Shown in pieces: positions 19,826-28,273 of a DNA stretch of 54,009 nt. The stretch comes from Xanthobacter autotrophicus (GTDB taxonomy: Bacteria; Pseudomonadota; Alphaproteobacteria; Rhizobiales; Xanthobacteraceae). The notes below the pieces were generated by a model, which searched no databases, had not been told where the DNA came from, and was given only the letters and a program-made list of their open reading frames with translations. The position numbers were made by a program, and so were the translations under genes. The first letter of the stretch is position 1. Each line of letters opens with the position of its first letter. Location of the stretch: contig NZ_JAIVFN010000012.1 of assembly GCF_030015065.1 (NCBI RefSeq), positions 1 through 54,009 on the forward strand, written 5' to 3'.

Positions 19826-21247
19826 ATGCCCATGGAGCTGCGCCCGGACCTGAGCCCCCGATGCTCCCGTGCTCCGGCGCCTGCCGGGACAAGGCGCCGC
19901 AGCCTTTTGCCCGCAACCGGTCCCGGCGCCTGCGCCATGGGGCACGCCCTTGCGGTCGTCTCGGCCCTGGCTTTGGCACTGGCCTGCGCCGGGTCCGCCA
20001 TGGCCGGGGAGGGGGTGCGCGCGGCGGTCATGTCGGCCGAGGTGAAATCCGCCGGGACCATGCCCGCGGAAGCCCCGCCCGCCGACACCAGGTCCGCCGT
20101 GGCCACCGATGCGCGGCTCGCCGGCGACGCCCAGCGCACGCGCCTCGTCCTCGACCTCGACCGGTCGGTGGAGTTCCACGCCTTCACCCTGGCCGAGCCC
20201 TACCGGGTGATCCTCGATCTGCCGGACGTTGCCTTCGCGCTCAAGCCCGAATCGAACCAGCTGAAGCGCGGTCTCGTCTCGGCCTATCGCTTCGGCGTGT
20301 TCGCGCCGGGCAAGGCGCGCATGGTGCTGGAGGTGACCGCCCCCGTGGCTATCGACAAGGCCTTCGTGCTCGATCCGGTGGATGACCAGCCCGCCCGCCT
20401 TGTGGTGGACCTGGTGAAGACCGATCCGGATACCTTCGCCCGCACTGCGGCGAAGGCGGCGGCCCAGCGCACCGCGCCGCCGGCGACGCCCATCGTGCCG
20501 CCCGAGATCGGGGATGCGCGCCCCGTGGTGGTGCTCGACCCCGGCCATGGCGGCATCGATTCGGGCACGTCGGGCTATTCCGCCTTCGTGGAGAAGACTC
20601 TGGTGCTGGAGACCGCGCTCGCCGTGCGCGACCTGCTGGAACGCTCCGGCGCCTATCGCGTCGTCATGACGCGCTCCACCGACACCTTCGTGCCGCTGGG
20701 CGAGCGGGTGCGCATCGCCCGTGCCCACCGCGCCGACCTGTTCCTGTCCTTCCACGCCGACGCGCTCGCCCGCGGCGACGGGCAGGCCCGCGGCGCCAGC
20801 GTCTACACCCGGTCCGAGACCGCGAGCGACGCGGATGCCGCCCACCTCGCCGAGAAGGAGAACAAGGCGGACCTCATCGCCGGCGTGGACCTCTCCGACG
20901 AGAGCGACGAGGTGGCCGGCATCCTGGTGGACCTCGCCCAGCGGGAGACGCGCAACTTCTCCGCGCTGCTGGCCCGCTCGCTGGTGGGCAGCATGAAGGG
21001 CACGGTGCGGTTCCACCGCGCGCCGCTGAAATCCGCCGGCTTCCGCGTGCTGCGCGCCCACGACGTGCCCTCCGTGCTGCTGGAGGTGGGCTACATGTCC
21101 AGCAAGGAGGACCTGAAGCTGCTCACCTCGCCGGAGGGGCGCACCCGCATCGCCGAAAAGGTGGTGGAGGGCATCGACCAGTTCTTCGCCCAGAAGGCCG
21201 CCGGCCTCCACGCCGCCGCCGACCCGCCCGCAGGCGCGCCGCGCTGA
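19826..21247 (+). CDS. amiC: N-acetylmuramoyl-L-alanine amidase with AMIN domain (AmiC type)
   Basis: This is a periplasmic zinc amidase that cleaves the stem peptide from MurNAc, used in daughter-cell separation. It has an AMIN domain (about residues 90-190, RLVLDLDRSVEFHAFTLAEP onward), a linker, and the Amidase_3 domain (about 235-455). The zinc site and catalytic residues are visible: DPGHGGID, the Glu in FVEKTLVLE, FLSFHAD, and LLEVGYMSS. Three in-frame starts are possible: ATG 19826, ATG 19832 and ATG 19937. The first two include TRRRSLL before the hydrophobic stretch, which could be a Tat signal as in E. coli AmiC. The last would leave only the hydrophobic stretch. The first is used here with moderate certainty. 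Confidence 0.88.
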   Translation: MPMELRPDLSPRCSRAPAPAGTRRRSLLPATGPGACAMGHALAVVSALALALACAGSAMAGEGVRAAVMSAEVKSAGTMPAEAPPADTRSAVATDARLAGDAQRTRLVLDLDRSVEFHAFTLAEPYRVILDLPDVAFALKPESNQLKRGLVSAYRFGVFAPGKARMVLEVTAPVAIDKAFVLDPVDDQPARLVVDLVKTDPDTFARTAAKAAAQRTAPPATPIVPPEIGDARPVVVLDPGHGGIDSGTSGYSAFVEKTLVLETALAVRDLLERSGAYRVVMTRSTDTFVPLGERVRIARAHRADLFLSFHADALARGDGQARGASVYTRSETASDADAAHLAEKENKADLIAGVDLSDESDEVAGILVDLAQRETRNFSALLARSLVGSMKGTVRFHRAPLKSAGFRVLRAHDVPSVLLEVGYMSSKEDLKLLTSPEGRTRIAEKVVEGIDQFFAQKAAGLHAAADPPAGAPR

Positions 21248-21266
21248 TACGGATCGCGATCCGCGC

Positions 21267-21686
21267 TCAGGCGCCGGGCCTGCGCGCGCCGTCCCCGGTG
21301 ACGACGCGGCGGCCCTCCTCGGCCTTGTAATAGAACTGGCTCGCCACCAGCCAGCCCTTGAGCGGGCGCAGCGGGGGTATGCAGGTGAGGAGCAGCAGGG
21401 GCACGGTGGTCACGAGGTGCACCCAGTATGGCGCCTCATAGGCCACCTCCAGCCAGATGGCGAACACCACCGCCGGCACGCAGGCGAAGCACATGACGAA
21501 GAAGGCGGGCCCGTCCGCCGGATCGGCGAAGGAATAGTTGAGGCCGCACACCTCGCAGGCCGGCGCGATGGTGAGGAAGCCGTTGAAGAGATGCCCCTCC
21601 CCGCAGCGCGGGCAGCGGCCCCGGATCCCGGTGCTCAGTGGCGAGAGGGGCGGCCAGATTCGCGAGTCCGGCGTGCGATCGTCCAT
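21267..21686 (-). CDS. DUF983 family zinc-ribbon membrane protein (second copy)
   Basis: This 139-residue protein has the same layout as the DUF983 protein of the cox operon: a Cys4 cluster (C25, C28, C44, C47 in CPRCGEGHLF and PACEVCGLNY), the family run NYSFADPADGPAFFVM, then two transmembrane helices (about 60-80 and 86-106) and a conserved PLRPLKGWLVASQFYYKAEEG tail region. ATG 21686 follows AAGGAGA at 6-base spacing. It is convergent with the amidase gene (19 bases apart) and divergent from crtY. Its role is unknown; it has no oxidase gene beside it. Confidence 0.85.
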   Translation of the reverse strand: MDDRTPDSRIWPPLSPLSTGIRGRCPRCGEGHLFNGFLTIAPACEVCGLNYSFADPADGPAFFVMCFACVPAVVFAIWLEVAYEAPYWVHLVTTVPLLLLTCIPPLRPLKGWLVASQFYYKAEEGRRVVTGDGARRPGA

Positions 21687-21737
21687 GATGTCTCCTTGCC
21701 CCGCGCCGGACGTAGGAGGTCGACCCCCCACCCGCAA

Positions 21738-21753
21738 GCGACAATGCTGTCGC
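21738..21753. promoter_or_regulatory. inverted repeat between DUF983 gene and crtY
   Basis: GCGACA-ATGC-TGTCGC is a perfect 6+6 inverted repeat in the divergent 298-base region. A further GCGACA half-site occurs near 21828. It could be an operator for the carotenoid operon or for the DUF983 gene. It does not match the TGT-N12-ACA site of PpsR/CrtJ. No regulator gene is adjacent. Confidence 0.35.
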
Positions 21754-21984
21754 AGGGGCAGGCCGCGCGAGGAGAGTGGGCTGAGCGCACGAGATCGCCG
21801 CAGGCGCTTCTCGATCCGAACGCTGCGACAGGAATAGGGCCTGCTGCGCAGGGCCTTGCACGGGATCCCGGCGCGACGCTCCGGCAGCGCCGGCGCGAGG
21901 CCGGAAACGGGGCGGGGGTGACAGGCGACGGCCCGGCGGCTATTGCGCTTCATGGGACCAACGGCAGGAGCGGCGCGAAAGGGC

Positions 21985-23142
21985 ATGGACATCGTCTTCG
22001 TCGGCGCCGGTCTTGCCAATTGCCTCATCGCCGCGCGCCTCGCCGCGCAGCGTCCCGGCCTCGACATGCTGCTGCTGGAAGCCGGCGAGAGCGTGGGCGG
22101 CAATCACAGCTGGTCCTGCCACGACAGCGATCTCGACGGACCCCAGCGCGCCTTCCTCGCGCCCTTCACCAGCTATCGCTGGGCCGGGCACCAGGTCCAT
22201 TTCCCCGCGTTTTCCCGCAGCCTGAAGGGCGGCTACGCCACCATTTCCTCCGAGCGCCTCGCCGAGGTGATGAACGAGCGCCTGTGCGCCTCCATCCGCA
22301 CCGGCGCCCGCGTCGCCCATCTGGCGGCCGACCATGTGGTGCTCGACAGCGGTGAGCGCATAGCCGCCCGCGCGGTGGTGGACGGGCGGGGACCCGTCAC
22401 CTCGCGCCACCTCGACCTCGGCTTCCAGAAATTCCTCGGGCAGGAGCTGCGCCTCGCCCGGCCCCACGGCCTGACCCGTCCCGTCATCATGGATGCGCGG
22501 GTGCAGCAGGTGGATGGCTACCGCTTTGTCTATGTGCTGCCGCTCGACGACGACACGGTGCTGGTGGAAGACACCTATTATGCCGACGGTCCGGACTTGC
22601 CCGCCGAGGCCCTGCGCGACCGCATCGCGGCCTATGCCGGAGCGCAGGGCTGGACGCTGGATTATGTGGTGCGGGAGGAGGAGGGCATCCTGCCCATCGC
22701 GCTCGGCGGCGACATTGACGCCTTCCTCGCCGAGACCCCGGCCGGCGTCGCGCCGGTGGGGCTGCGGGCGGGCCTGTTCCACCCCACCACCGGCTATTCC
22801 CTGCCCGACGCGATGGCGCTGGCCGACACGGTGAGCGCGCTCGCCGACCTCTCCGGCCCCGCGCTGTCGGCGGCCGTGCGCGCCCATGCGGCGACGGCGT
22901 GGAACGGGCGCGGCTTCTTCCGCCTGCTCAACCGCATGCTGTTCCGCGCCGCCGATCCGGAGCGACGCTACGCCATCCTCCAGCGCTTCTACGGGCTGTC
23001 GGAAGACCTGATCGCCCACTTCTACGCCGACCGCCTGACCCTGGCCGACAAGGCCCGCATCCTTTCGGGCCGCCCGCCCGTATCGGTGTTCAGGGCGCTC
23101 TCCTGCCTTGCCGAGACGAAAGCCGCACCCGGTTCCCCATGA
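21985..23142 (+). CDS. crtY: lycopene beta-cyclase
   Basis: CrtY closes both ends of lycopene to give beta-carotene. The 385-residue flavoprotein begins MDIVFVGAGLANCLIAARL, a Rossmann dinucleotide motif, followed by LLLEAGESVGGNHSWSCHDSDL, the CrtY/CrtL signature. Later it has DGRGP, VYVLPLDDDTVLVEDTYY and GLFHPTTGYSLPDA, all typical of the bacterial CrtY family. ATG 21985 is used because the Rossmann strand starts at once; in-frame upstream starts (ATG 21952 or TTG 21943) would add 11-14 residues. The stop overlaps the crtI ATG (ATGA 23139-23142). Confidence 0.95.
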   Translation: MDIVFVGAGLANCLIAARLAAQRPGLDMLLLEAGESVGGNHSWSCHDSDLDGPQRAFLAPFTSYRWAGHQVHFPAFSRSLKGGYATISSERLAEVMNERLCASIRTGARVAHLAADHVVLDSGERIAARAVVDGRGPVTSRHLDLGFQKFLGQELRLARPHGLTRPVIMDARVQQVDGYRFVYVLPLDDDTVLVEDTYYADGPDLPAEALRDRIAAYAGAQGWTLDYVVREEEGILPIALGGDIDAFLAETPAGVAPVGLRAGLFHPTTGYSLPDAMALADTVSALADLSGPALSAAVRAHAATAWNGRGFFRLLNRMLFRAADPERRYAILQRFYGLSEDLIAHFYADRLTLADKARILSGRPPVSVFRALSCLAETKAAPGSP

Positions 23143-24653
23143 TGCTCGATGCTATCAAGCCCTTCCGCCGTGCCGCCGTCATCGGGTCCGGCTTCGGCGG
23201 GCTCGCCCTCGCCATCCGCCTGCAGGCGGCGGGCGTACCCACCACCGTGTTCGAGCAGCGGGACAAGCCCGGCGGACGCGCCTATGTTTATGAGCAGGAC
23301 GGCTTCACCTTCGATGGCGGTCCCACCGTCATCACCGATCCCACCTGTCTCGAAGAGGTGTTCGAGGCCGCCGGGCGCAGGCTCGAAGACTATGTGGAGC
23401 TGATGCCGGTCTCGCCCTTCTACCGGCTGTTGTGGCCGGACGGGCGGCAGTTCGACTATGTGAACGACCAGGCGTCCCTGGACGCCCAGATTGCCACCTT
23501 CGATCCGGCCGACGTGGAAGGCTATCGCCGCTTCCTCGCCTATTCGCAGGCGGTGTTCGAGGAAGGCTATCTCAAGCTCGGCGCGGTGCCCTTCCTCAAC
23601 TTCTCCAGCATGATGAAGGCCGCGCCCAAGCTGGTGAAGCTGGAAGCCTGGCGCTCGGTCTATGCCATGGTCTCGCGCTTCATCCGCGACGAGCACCTGC
23701 GCGAGGCCTTCTCGTTCCATTCCCTGCTGGTGGGGGGCAATCCCTTCTCCACCTCGTCCATCTATGCCCTCATCCATGCGCTGGAGCGCAAATGGGGCGT
23801 GTTCTTCCCGCGCGGGGGAACCGGCGCGCTGGTGCGCGGCATGGTCAAGCTGTTCACCGACCTCGGCGGCGAGATCCGCCTGTCCTGCCCGGTGGACGAG
23901 ATCGTGGTGGAGGGCCAGCGCGCCACCGCCGTGAAGCTCAAGAGCGGCGAGACATTGCCCTTCGACCTCGTCGCCTCCAATGCGGATGTGGTGCACACCT
24001 ATCGCCACCTGCTGCGCGGGGCGGCGCGCGGGCGCTCGGAAGGGGCGCGGCTGGCGAAGACGCGCCATTCCATGTCCCTGTTCGTCACCTATTTCGGGGC
24101 GCGGCGCACCTGGGACCATCTCCAGCACCACACCGTGCTGTTCGGCCCGCGCTATCGCGGCCTGGTGGACGAGATCTTCAAGGGGCCGAACCTGCCCGAC
24201 GATTTCTCGCTCTATCTCCACGCCCCCACCGTGACCGACAAGTCGCTGGCGCCGGAGGGCTGCACCGCCTTCTACGTGCTCTCCCCGGTGCCGCACCTGG
24301 GCAAGGCCGAGATCGACTGGGAGGTGGAAGGCCCGCACTATCGCGACCGCATCCTCGCCCATCTGGAGGAGCGGCTGCTGCCGGGGCTGCGCGATAGCCT
24401 CGTCACCTCGCGCATCCTCACCCCGTTCGGCTTCCGCGACGAGCTTTCCGCCCATCTGGGCTCGGCCTTCTCGGTGGAGCCCATCCTCACCCAGTCGGCG
24501 TGGTTCCGGCCGCACAACCGGGATGCCAAGATCGCCAATCTCTATTTCGCCGGCGCCGGCACCCATCCGGGGGCGGGCGTGCCGGGGGTGGTGGGCTCGG
24601 CCAAGGCCACGGCGGGCCTCATCCTCGCCGATCTGGGCGTGACGCCCAAATGA
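23139..24653 (+). CDS. crtI: phytoene desaturase (lycopene-forming)
   Basis: CrtI introduces double bonds into phytoene to give lycopene, using FAD. The 504-residue sequence has the N-terminal FAD motif AAVIGSGFGGLALAIRLQAAG, then FEQRDKPGGRAYVYEQDGFTFDGGPTVI split over the substrate region, and the C-terminal bacterial phytoene dehydrogenase signature NLYFAGAGTHPGAGVPGVVGSAK. Length and C-terminus fit four-step (lycopene-forming) enzymes of proteobacteria, though the number of steps cannot be proved from sequence. Both ends overlap neighbours by four bases, so translation is probably coupled. Confidence 0.96.
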   Translation: MMLDAIKPFRRAAVIGSGFGGLALAIRLQAAGVPTTVFEQRDKPGGRAYVYEQDGFTFDGGPTVITDPTCLEEVFEAAGRRLEDYVELMPVSPFYRLLWPDGRQFDYVNDQASLDAQIATFDPADVEGYRRFLAYSQAVFEEGYLKLGAVPFLNFSSMMKAAPKLVKLEAWRSVYAMVSRFIRDEHLREAFSFHSLLVGGNPFSTSSIYALIHALERKWGVFFPRGGTGALVRGMVKLFTDLGGEIRLSCPVDEIVVEGQRATAVKLKSGETLPFDLVASNADVVHTYRHLLRGAARGRSEGARLAKTRHSMSLFVTYFGARRTWDHLQHHTVLFGPRYRGLVDEIFKGPNLPDDFSLYLHAPTVTDKSLAPEGCTAFYVLSPVPHLGKAEIDWEVEGPHYRDRILAHLEERLLPGLRDSLVTSRILTPFGFRDELSAHLGSAFSVEPILTQSAWFRPHNRDAKIANLYFAGAGTHPGAGVPGVVGSAKATAGLILADLGVTPK

Positions 24654-25585
24654 ACGCCCCCGCACCCGACGTCCTCGGCGCCAGCGCGGAGGCCATAAAC
24701 AAGGGCTCCAAGAGCTTCGCCGTCGCCGCGCGCCTGTTCGGCCCGCGCATGCGGGAAGACGCGGTGATGCTCTACGCCTGGTGCCGCCATTGCGACGACG
24801 TGGTGGATGGGCAGGAACTGGGGCACGGCCGGGTTTCCAGCGACGCCTCGCCCGCCGAGCGGCTGGACGGCCTCTATGAGGAGACGCGCAACGCCTATCG
24901 CGGCAAGCCCTCCGCCCACCCGGCCTTCGCCGCCTTCGCCGAGGTGGTGAAGCGCAACGACATTCCCGAGCGCTACCCGCTCCAGTTGCTGGAGGGCTTC
25001 CGCATGGACGTGGAAGGCCGGCGCTACGACAGCCTCGATGACACGCTGACCTATTGCTACCACGTGGCCGGCGTGGTGGGCGTGATGATGGCCCTCATCA
25101 TGGGCGCGCGGGACGCGGTGGTGCTGGACCGGGCGAGCGACCTCGGCCTCGGCTTCCAACTCACCAACATCGCCCGCGACGTGATGGAGGATGCCGCCAT
25201 CGGCCGCATCTACCTGCCCGCTTCCTTCCTCGTCGAGGCCGGCGTGCCGGAGGCCGCCATCGCCGCGCCGGAGCATCGCGCGGCGGTGGCCGGCGTGGTG
25301 GCGCGGCTGCTCGACGTGGCCGAGCCCTATTACGATCAGGCCCTCATCGGCATGGCCGCCCTGCCGTTCCGCGCGGCGGCGGCGGTGGGCGCGGCGCGCG
25401 GCGTCTACCGCGCCATCGGCGTCGAGGTGCGCAGGCGCGGGCCGAGGGCGTGGGACGCCCGCGTCTCCACCTCCACGGCCCAGAAGGCCGGCTTTCTCGC
25501 GGGCGGCCTCGCGCAGGCCCTCGCCACGCGGTTCCAGGGCGCGCCGCCGCCCCGTCCCGCGCATCTGTGGACGCGGCCGGCATGA
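24650..25585 (+). CDS. crtB: phytoene synthase
   Basis: CrtB condenses two geranylgeranyl diphosphates to phytoene, the first committed step of C40 carotenoids. The 311-residue protein has both Asp-rich Mg-binding motifs of the squalene/phytoene synthase fold: CRHCDDVVDG and NIARDVMEDAAIGRIYLP. YCYHVAGVVGVMM is the third family signature. The start ATG overlaps the crtI stop (ATGA) and the stop overlaps the crtX ATG (25582-25585). Confidence 0.96.
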   Translation: MNAPAPDVLGASAEAINKGSKSFAVAARLFGPRMREDAVMLYAWCRHCDDVVDGQELGHGRVSSDASPAERLDGLYEETRNAYRGKPSAHPAFAAFAEVVKRNDIPERYPLQLLEGFRMDVEGRRYDSLDDTLTYCYHVAGVVGVMMALIMGARDAVVLDRASDLGLGFQLTNIARDVMEDAAIGRIYLPASFLVEAGVPEAAIAAPEHRAAVAGVVARLLDVAEPYYDQALIGMAALPFRAAAAVGAARGVYRAIGVEVRRRGPRAWDARVSTSTAQKAGFLAGGLAQALATRFQGAPPPRPAHLWTRPA

Positions 25586-26838
25586 CTCATTTCGCTGTCG
25601 TCGCCCCGCCGCTGCCGGGGCATTACAATCCCCTTCTCGTGCTCGCCCGCGAACTCGGCGCGCGGGGCCATCGCGTCACCTTCGTGCACATGGCCGATGC
25701 CGCCCGCCTCGTCGCCGGCAAGGGCGCGGAGTTCGCGGCGGTGGGGGAGAAGGACTACCCCGCCGGCGCGCTCGACGCCTATGTGGCGCGCCTCGCCGCG
25801 CCCACGGGCCTGTTCGGCCTCATAGGCACGCTGAAGGCCACGGCGGCGCAGACCGACATGCTGTGCCGCGACCTGCCGGGCGTGCTGAAAGCCATCGGCG
25901 CGGAGGCGGTGATCGCCGACCAGACCGAGGCGGCGGGAACCCTCGTGGCGCGCCACCTCAGGCTGCCGGTGGTCTCCACCGCCACCGCTTTGCTGCTGAA
26001 CCGCGAGATCGGCGTACCGCCGCCCTTCGTGCCCTGGCGCTACGATCCGAGCGAGCAGGGCCTCGTCTGGAACAAGGGCGGCTATCAGATCACCGACCTG
26101 CTCATGCGGCCCATGCGCCGGGTGCTGGAGCGGCACGGCGCTACGTTCGGGCTCGATCCGTTCGCGGACGGGGGCTTCTCGCCGCTGCTGACGGTGGCGC
26201 AGATGCCGAAGGGGCTCGACTTCCCCCGCAAGGAACTGCCCGCGACCTTCCACTACGGCTCGCCCTGGCGCGACGGCGTGGCTGTGCCGCGCCCCGGCGC
26301 GCCGCTGCCGGAGGTGGCGGGCATGCCGCTGCTGTTCTGCTCGCTCGGCACGTTGCAGGGCGGGCGGGCCGACCTGTTCCAGAAGGTGGCGTTCGCGGCG
26401 CGGGACGTGGGCGCGCGGCTTCTCATCGCCCATGGCGGCCTGCTGTCCGAGGGCGAGGCGGCCGCGCTCTCGCAGCTTGCGGATGTCCAGGCCTTCGTGC
26501 CGCAGCAGGAGGTGTTGAAGCGCTGCGCCGCCGCCGTGCTCCATTGCGGCATGAACACGGTGCTGGATGCCCTCGCCGAAGGGGTGCCGCTGGTGGCCGT
26601 GCCCATCGCCTTCGAGCAGCCGGCCACTGCCGCGCGCCTTGCCTATGCCGGGGTGGCCGAGGTGGTGCCGGCGGGCCGCGCCAGCCGGATGCGGATTGCG
26701 GGCGCGCTCCGGTCCGTGCTGACAGTGCCCGATTATCGCCTTGCCGCCCGCCGCATCGCCGACGAGATGGCGGAAGGCGGCGGAGTGAAGCGGGCGGCCG
26801 ACCTCATCGAGGAGGCGGTGGCCCGGCCGGCCCCGTGA
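25582..26838 (+). CDS. crtX: zeaxanthin glycosyltransferase (CrtX, GT1 family)
   Basis: CrtX adds sugar, usually glucose from UDP-glucose, to the hydroxyls of zeaxanthin. The 418-residue GT-B fold protein starts THFAVVAPPLPGHYNPLLVLA, the N-terminal acceptor domain. The donor-binding C-terminal signature of MGT/UGT enzymes is VLHCGMNTVLDALAEGVPLVAVPIAFEQ with upstream FVPQQEVLKRC. It is the last gene of the four-gene carotenoid operon, coupled to crtB by ATGA. A glycosylation step implies hydroxylated carotenoid, yet no hydroxylase gene is in the window. The sugar donor could differ from glucose; relatives of the Xanthobacter type make rhamnosides. Confidence 0.9.
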   Translation: MTHFAVVAPPLPGHYNPLLVLARELGARGHRVTFVHMADAARLVAGKGAEFAAVGEKDYPAGALDAYVARLAAPTGLFGLIGTLKATAAQTDMLCRDLPGVLKAIGAEAVIADQTEAAGTLVARHLRLPVVSTATALLLNREIGVPPPFVPWRYDPSEQGLVWNKGGYQITDLLMRPMRRVLERHGATFGLDPFADGGFSPLLTVAQMPKGLDFPRKELPATFHYGSPWRDGVAVPRPGAPLPEVAGMPLLFCSLGTLQGGRADLFQKVAFAARDVGARLLIAHGGLLSEGEAAALSQLADVQAFVPQQEVLKRCAAAVLHCGMNTVLDALAEGVPLVAVPIAFEQPATAARLAYAGVAEVVPAGRASRMRIAGALRSVLTVPDYRLAARRIADEMAEGGGVKRAADLIEEAVARPAP

Positions 26839-26922
26839 GGCGGGTCCGTCCAACGCCGCCGACCCCCTTTCCCGCTTGCGGGGGGAGGGCTCCCCGGCGC
26901 GACCGGTCGCGCCGGCGCAGTT

Positions 26923-27480
26923 TCAGGCTGAGACACCGCTGGCGTGTGCTTTGAGCCGATACAGCACCTGCCGGCGCAGAGGATGGCCCACGGGAACGGT
27001 CGGCAGGTCGAAATCGCCGCCCGCATCCTGCACCATGGCGAGCCGTTCCATCACCGCCCGCGAGCGGCGATTGGCCGGCACGGTTATGGCGACGACCTCC
27101 TTGAGCCCGAGCGTCTCAAACCCAAACCGAAGGGCCGCGCGCGCCGCCTCGGTGGCGTAGCCGCGGCCCCAGAAGGCGGGATCGAACCGCCAGCCGATCT
27201 CCACCGCCGGGGTGAAGTGCTCGTCATAGGGCACATGGACGAGGCCGGTATAGCCGGCGAAGTCCGTCACCCCCGGCGCCTCCACCACCCACAGGCCGAA
27301 GCCATGGCGGGCGAAATGCGCTTCCGCCCGGTCGGCCACGGCGTCGCTGGCGGCGCGGTCGGGCACCGGCATCAGGAATTGCATGGTGGCGGGGTTGGAC
27401 TGCATGCGCCACAGGCCGTCGCGGTCGTGTGGCCGCCATGGGCGCAGCACCAGCCGCCCGGTGCGCAGGACAGGCCCCAC
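26923..27480 (-). CDS. GNAT family N-acetyltransferase (RimJ/RimL-like)
   Basis: This 185-residue acetyltransferase uses acetyl-CoA. It begins LRTGRLVLRPWRPHDRDGLWR, as RimJ-type GNATs do. It has the beta-4 strand AVEIGWRFDPAFWGRGYATEAARAALRFGF, in which the W-G-R-G-Y-A-T-E-A loop binds the pyrophosphate of CoA, and VPANRRSRAVMERLAM. The substrate cannot be told from sequence; members act on ribosomal proteins, antibiotics or small amines. It starts at GTG 27480, one base after the pabC stop, with GGAG inside the pabC end, so it is probably the last gene of the pabB-pabC operon. Confidence 0.88.
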   Translation of the reverse strand: MGPVLRTGRLVLRPWRPHDRDGLWRMQSNPATMQFLMPVPDRAASDAVADRAEAHFARHGFGLWVVEAPGVTDFAGYTGLVHVPYDEHFTPAVEIGWRFDPAFWGRGYATEAARAALRFGFETLGLKEVVAITVPANRRSRAVMERLAMVQDAGGDFDLPTVPVGHPLRRQVLYRLKAHASGVSA

Positions 27481-27481
27481 C

Positions 27482-28273
27482 TCAAGCTCCCGGGATGCGC
27501 GCGCGCAGCTGCTCGGCGACGGTGCGCCCGGGGAGCTCGCGCCCGTCCAGCGCCGCGACGGAGCGCAGGCCCAGCGCCGAGGTGAGGATGATTTCCTCGG
27601 CTGTTCTCAGGTCCTCCGGCGTCAGCGGCCGTTCGCCCGCGCCCTCGGCCAGTACCGCGGCGCGCATGATGCCGGGCAGCACGCCTTCCGCCAACGGCGG
27701 GGTGACGAGGTCGCCGCCGATCACCGCGAACACATTGGCGATGGAGGTCTCCGCCACGCGCTCCCTGGTGTTGAGCAGCACCGCATCGTCCGCTCCGCGC
27801 CGGGCGGCCTCCTGCCGGGCGAGGATGTTGTCGAGATAGTTCAGCGACTTCACCTGCGCCAGCGGCGAGCGCTCGTTGCGGCGGGTGCCCTGCGCGATGA
27901 CGAGGCGTGCCGGCGCCGCCGGAGCGGGCAGGGCGGCGGCGGTGATAACGAGGGTGGGAGTGGGCTCGGCGGGCGGCAGCACGCCGCGCGGGCCGGTGCC
28001 GCGGCTGAGGGTGAGGCGCAGCACGCCCTCCGCAAGCCCGTTCGCCTCCGCAGTGGCGGCGAGGGCGGCGGCGAGGTCGAGGGTCGGCAGGGGCAGGCCC
28101 AGCACGCCGGCCCCGGTGGTCAGGCGGGCGAGATGGGCATTAAGCCGCAGCACGGCCCCCGCGCGCACGCGCAGGGTCTCGAACAGGCCGTCGCCCAGGG
28201 TGAAGCCCCGGTCGAACGGCGAGATGCGCGCCTCGTCCTCCGCGACGAGGCCGGTGCCGAGCCAGAGCTTCAC
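27482..28273 (-). CDS. pabC: aminodeoxychorismate lyase (class IV aminotransferase)
   Basis: PabC is a PLP enzyme that converts 4-amino-4-deoxychorismate to 4-aminobenzoate and pyruvate for folate synthesis. The 263-residue sequence shows class IV fold signatures: ISPFDRGFTLGDGLFETLRV at the N-terminus, the PLP lysine in QVKSLNYLDNILARQEA, and VAETSIANVFAV. It is assigned to PabC rather than a branched-chain or D-amino-acid aminotransferase because it is translationally coupled to pabB: the GTG start overlaps the pabB TGA (GTGA at 28270-28273). Confidence 0.87.
   Translation of the reverse strand: MKLWLGTGLVAEDEARISPFDRGFTLGDGLFETLRVRAGAVLRLNAHLARLTTGAGVLGLPLPTLDLAAALAATAEANGLAEGVLRLTLSRGTGPRGVLPPAEPTPTLVITAAALPAPAAPARLVIAQGTRRNERSPLAQVKSLNYLDNILARQEAARRGADDAVLLNTRERVAETSIANVFAVIGGDLVTPPLAEGVLPGIMRAAVLAEGAGERPLTPEDLRTAEEIILTSALGLRSVAALDGRELPGRTVAEQLRARIPGA

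Noticed and set aside
21250-21263. CGGATCGCGATCCG palindrome between convergent genes as a terminator
   Set aside because: It has no loop and no T-run, and short GC palindromes of this kind are common in this genome.
23700-24600. Possible frameshift in crtI or extra genes inside the crt cluster
   Set aside because: The crtI frame is unbroken with the right length; other frames here are shadows.
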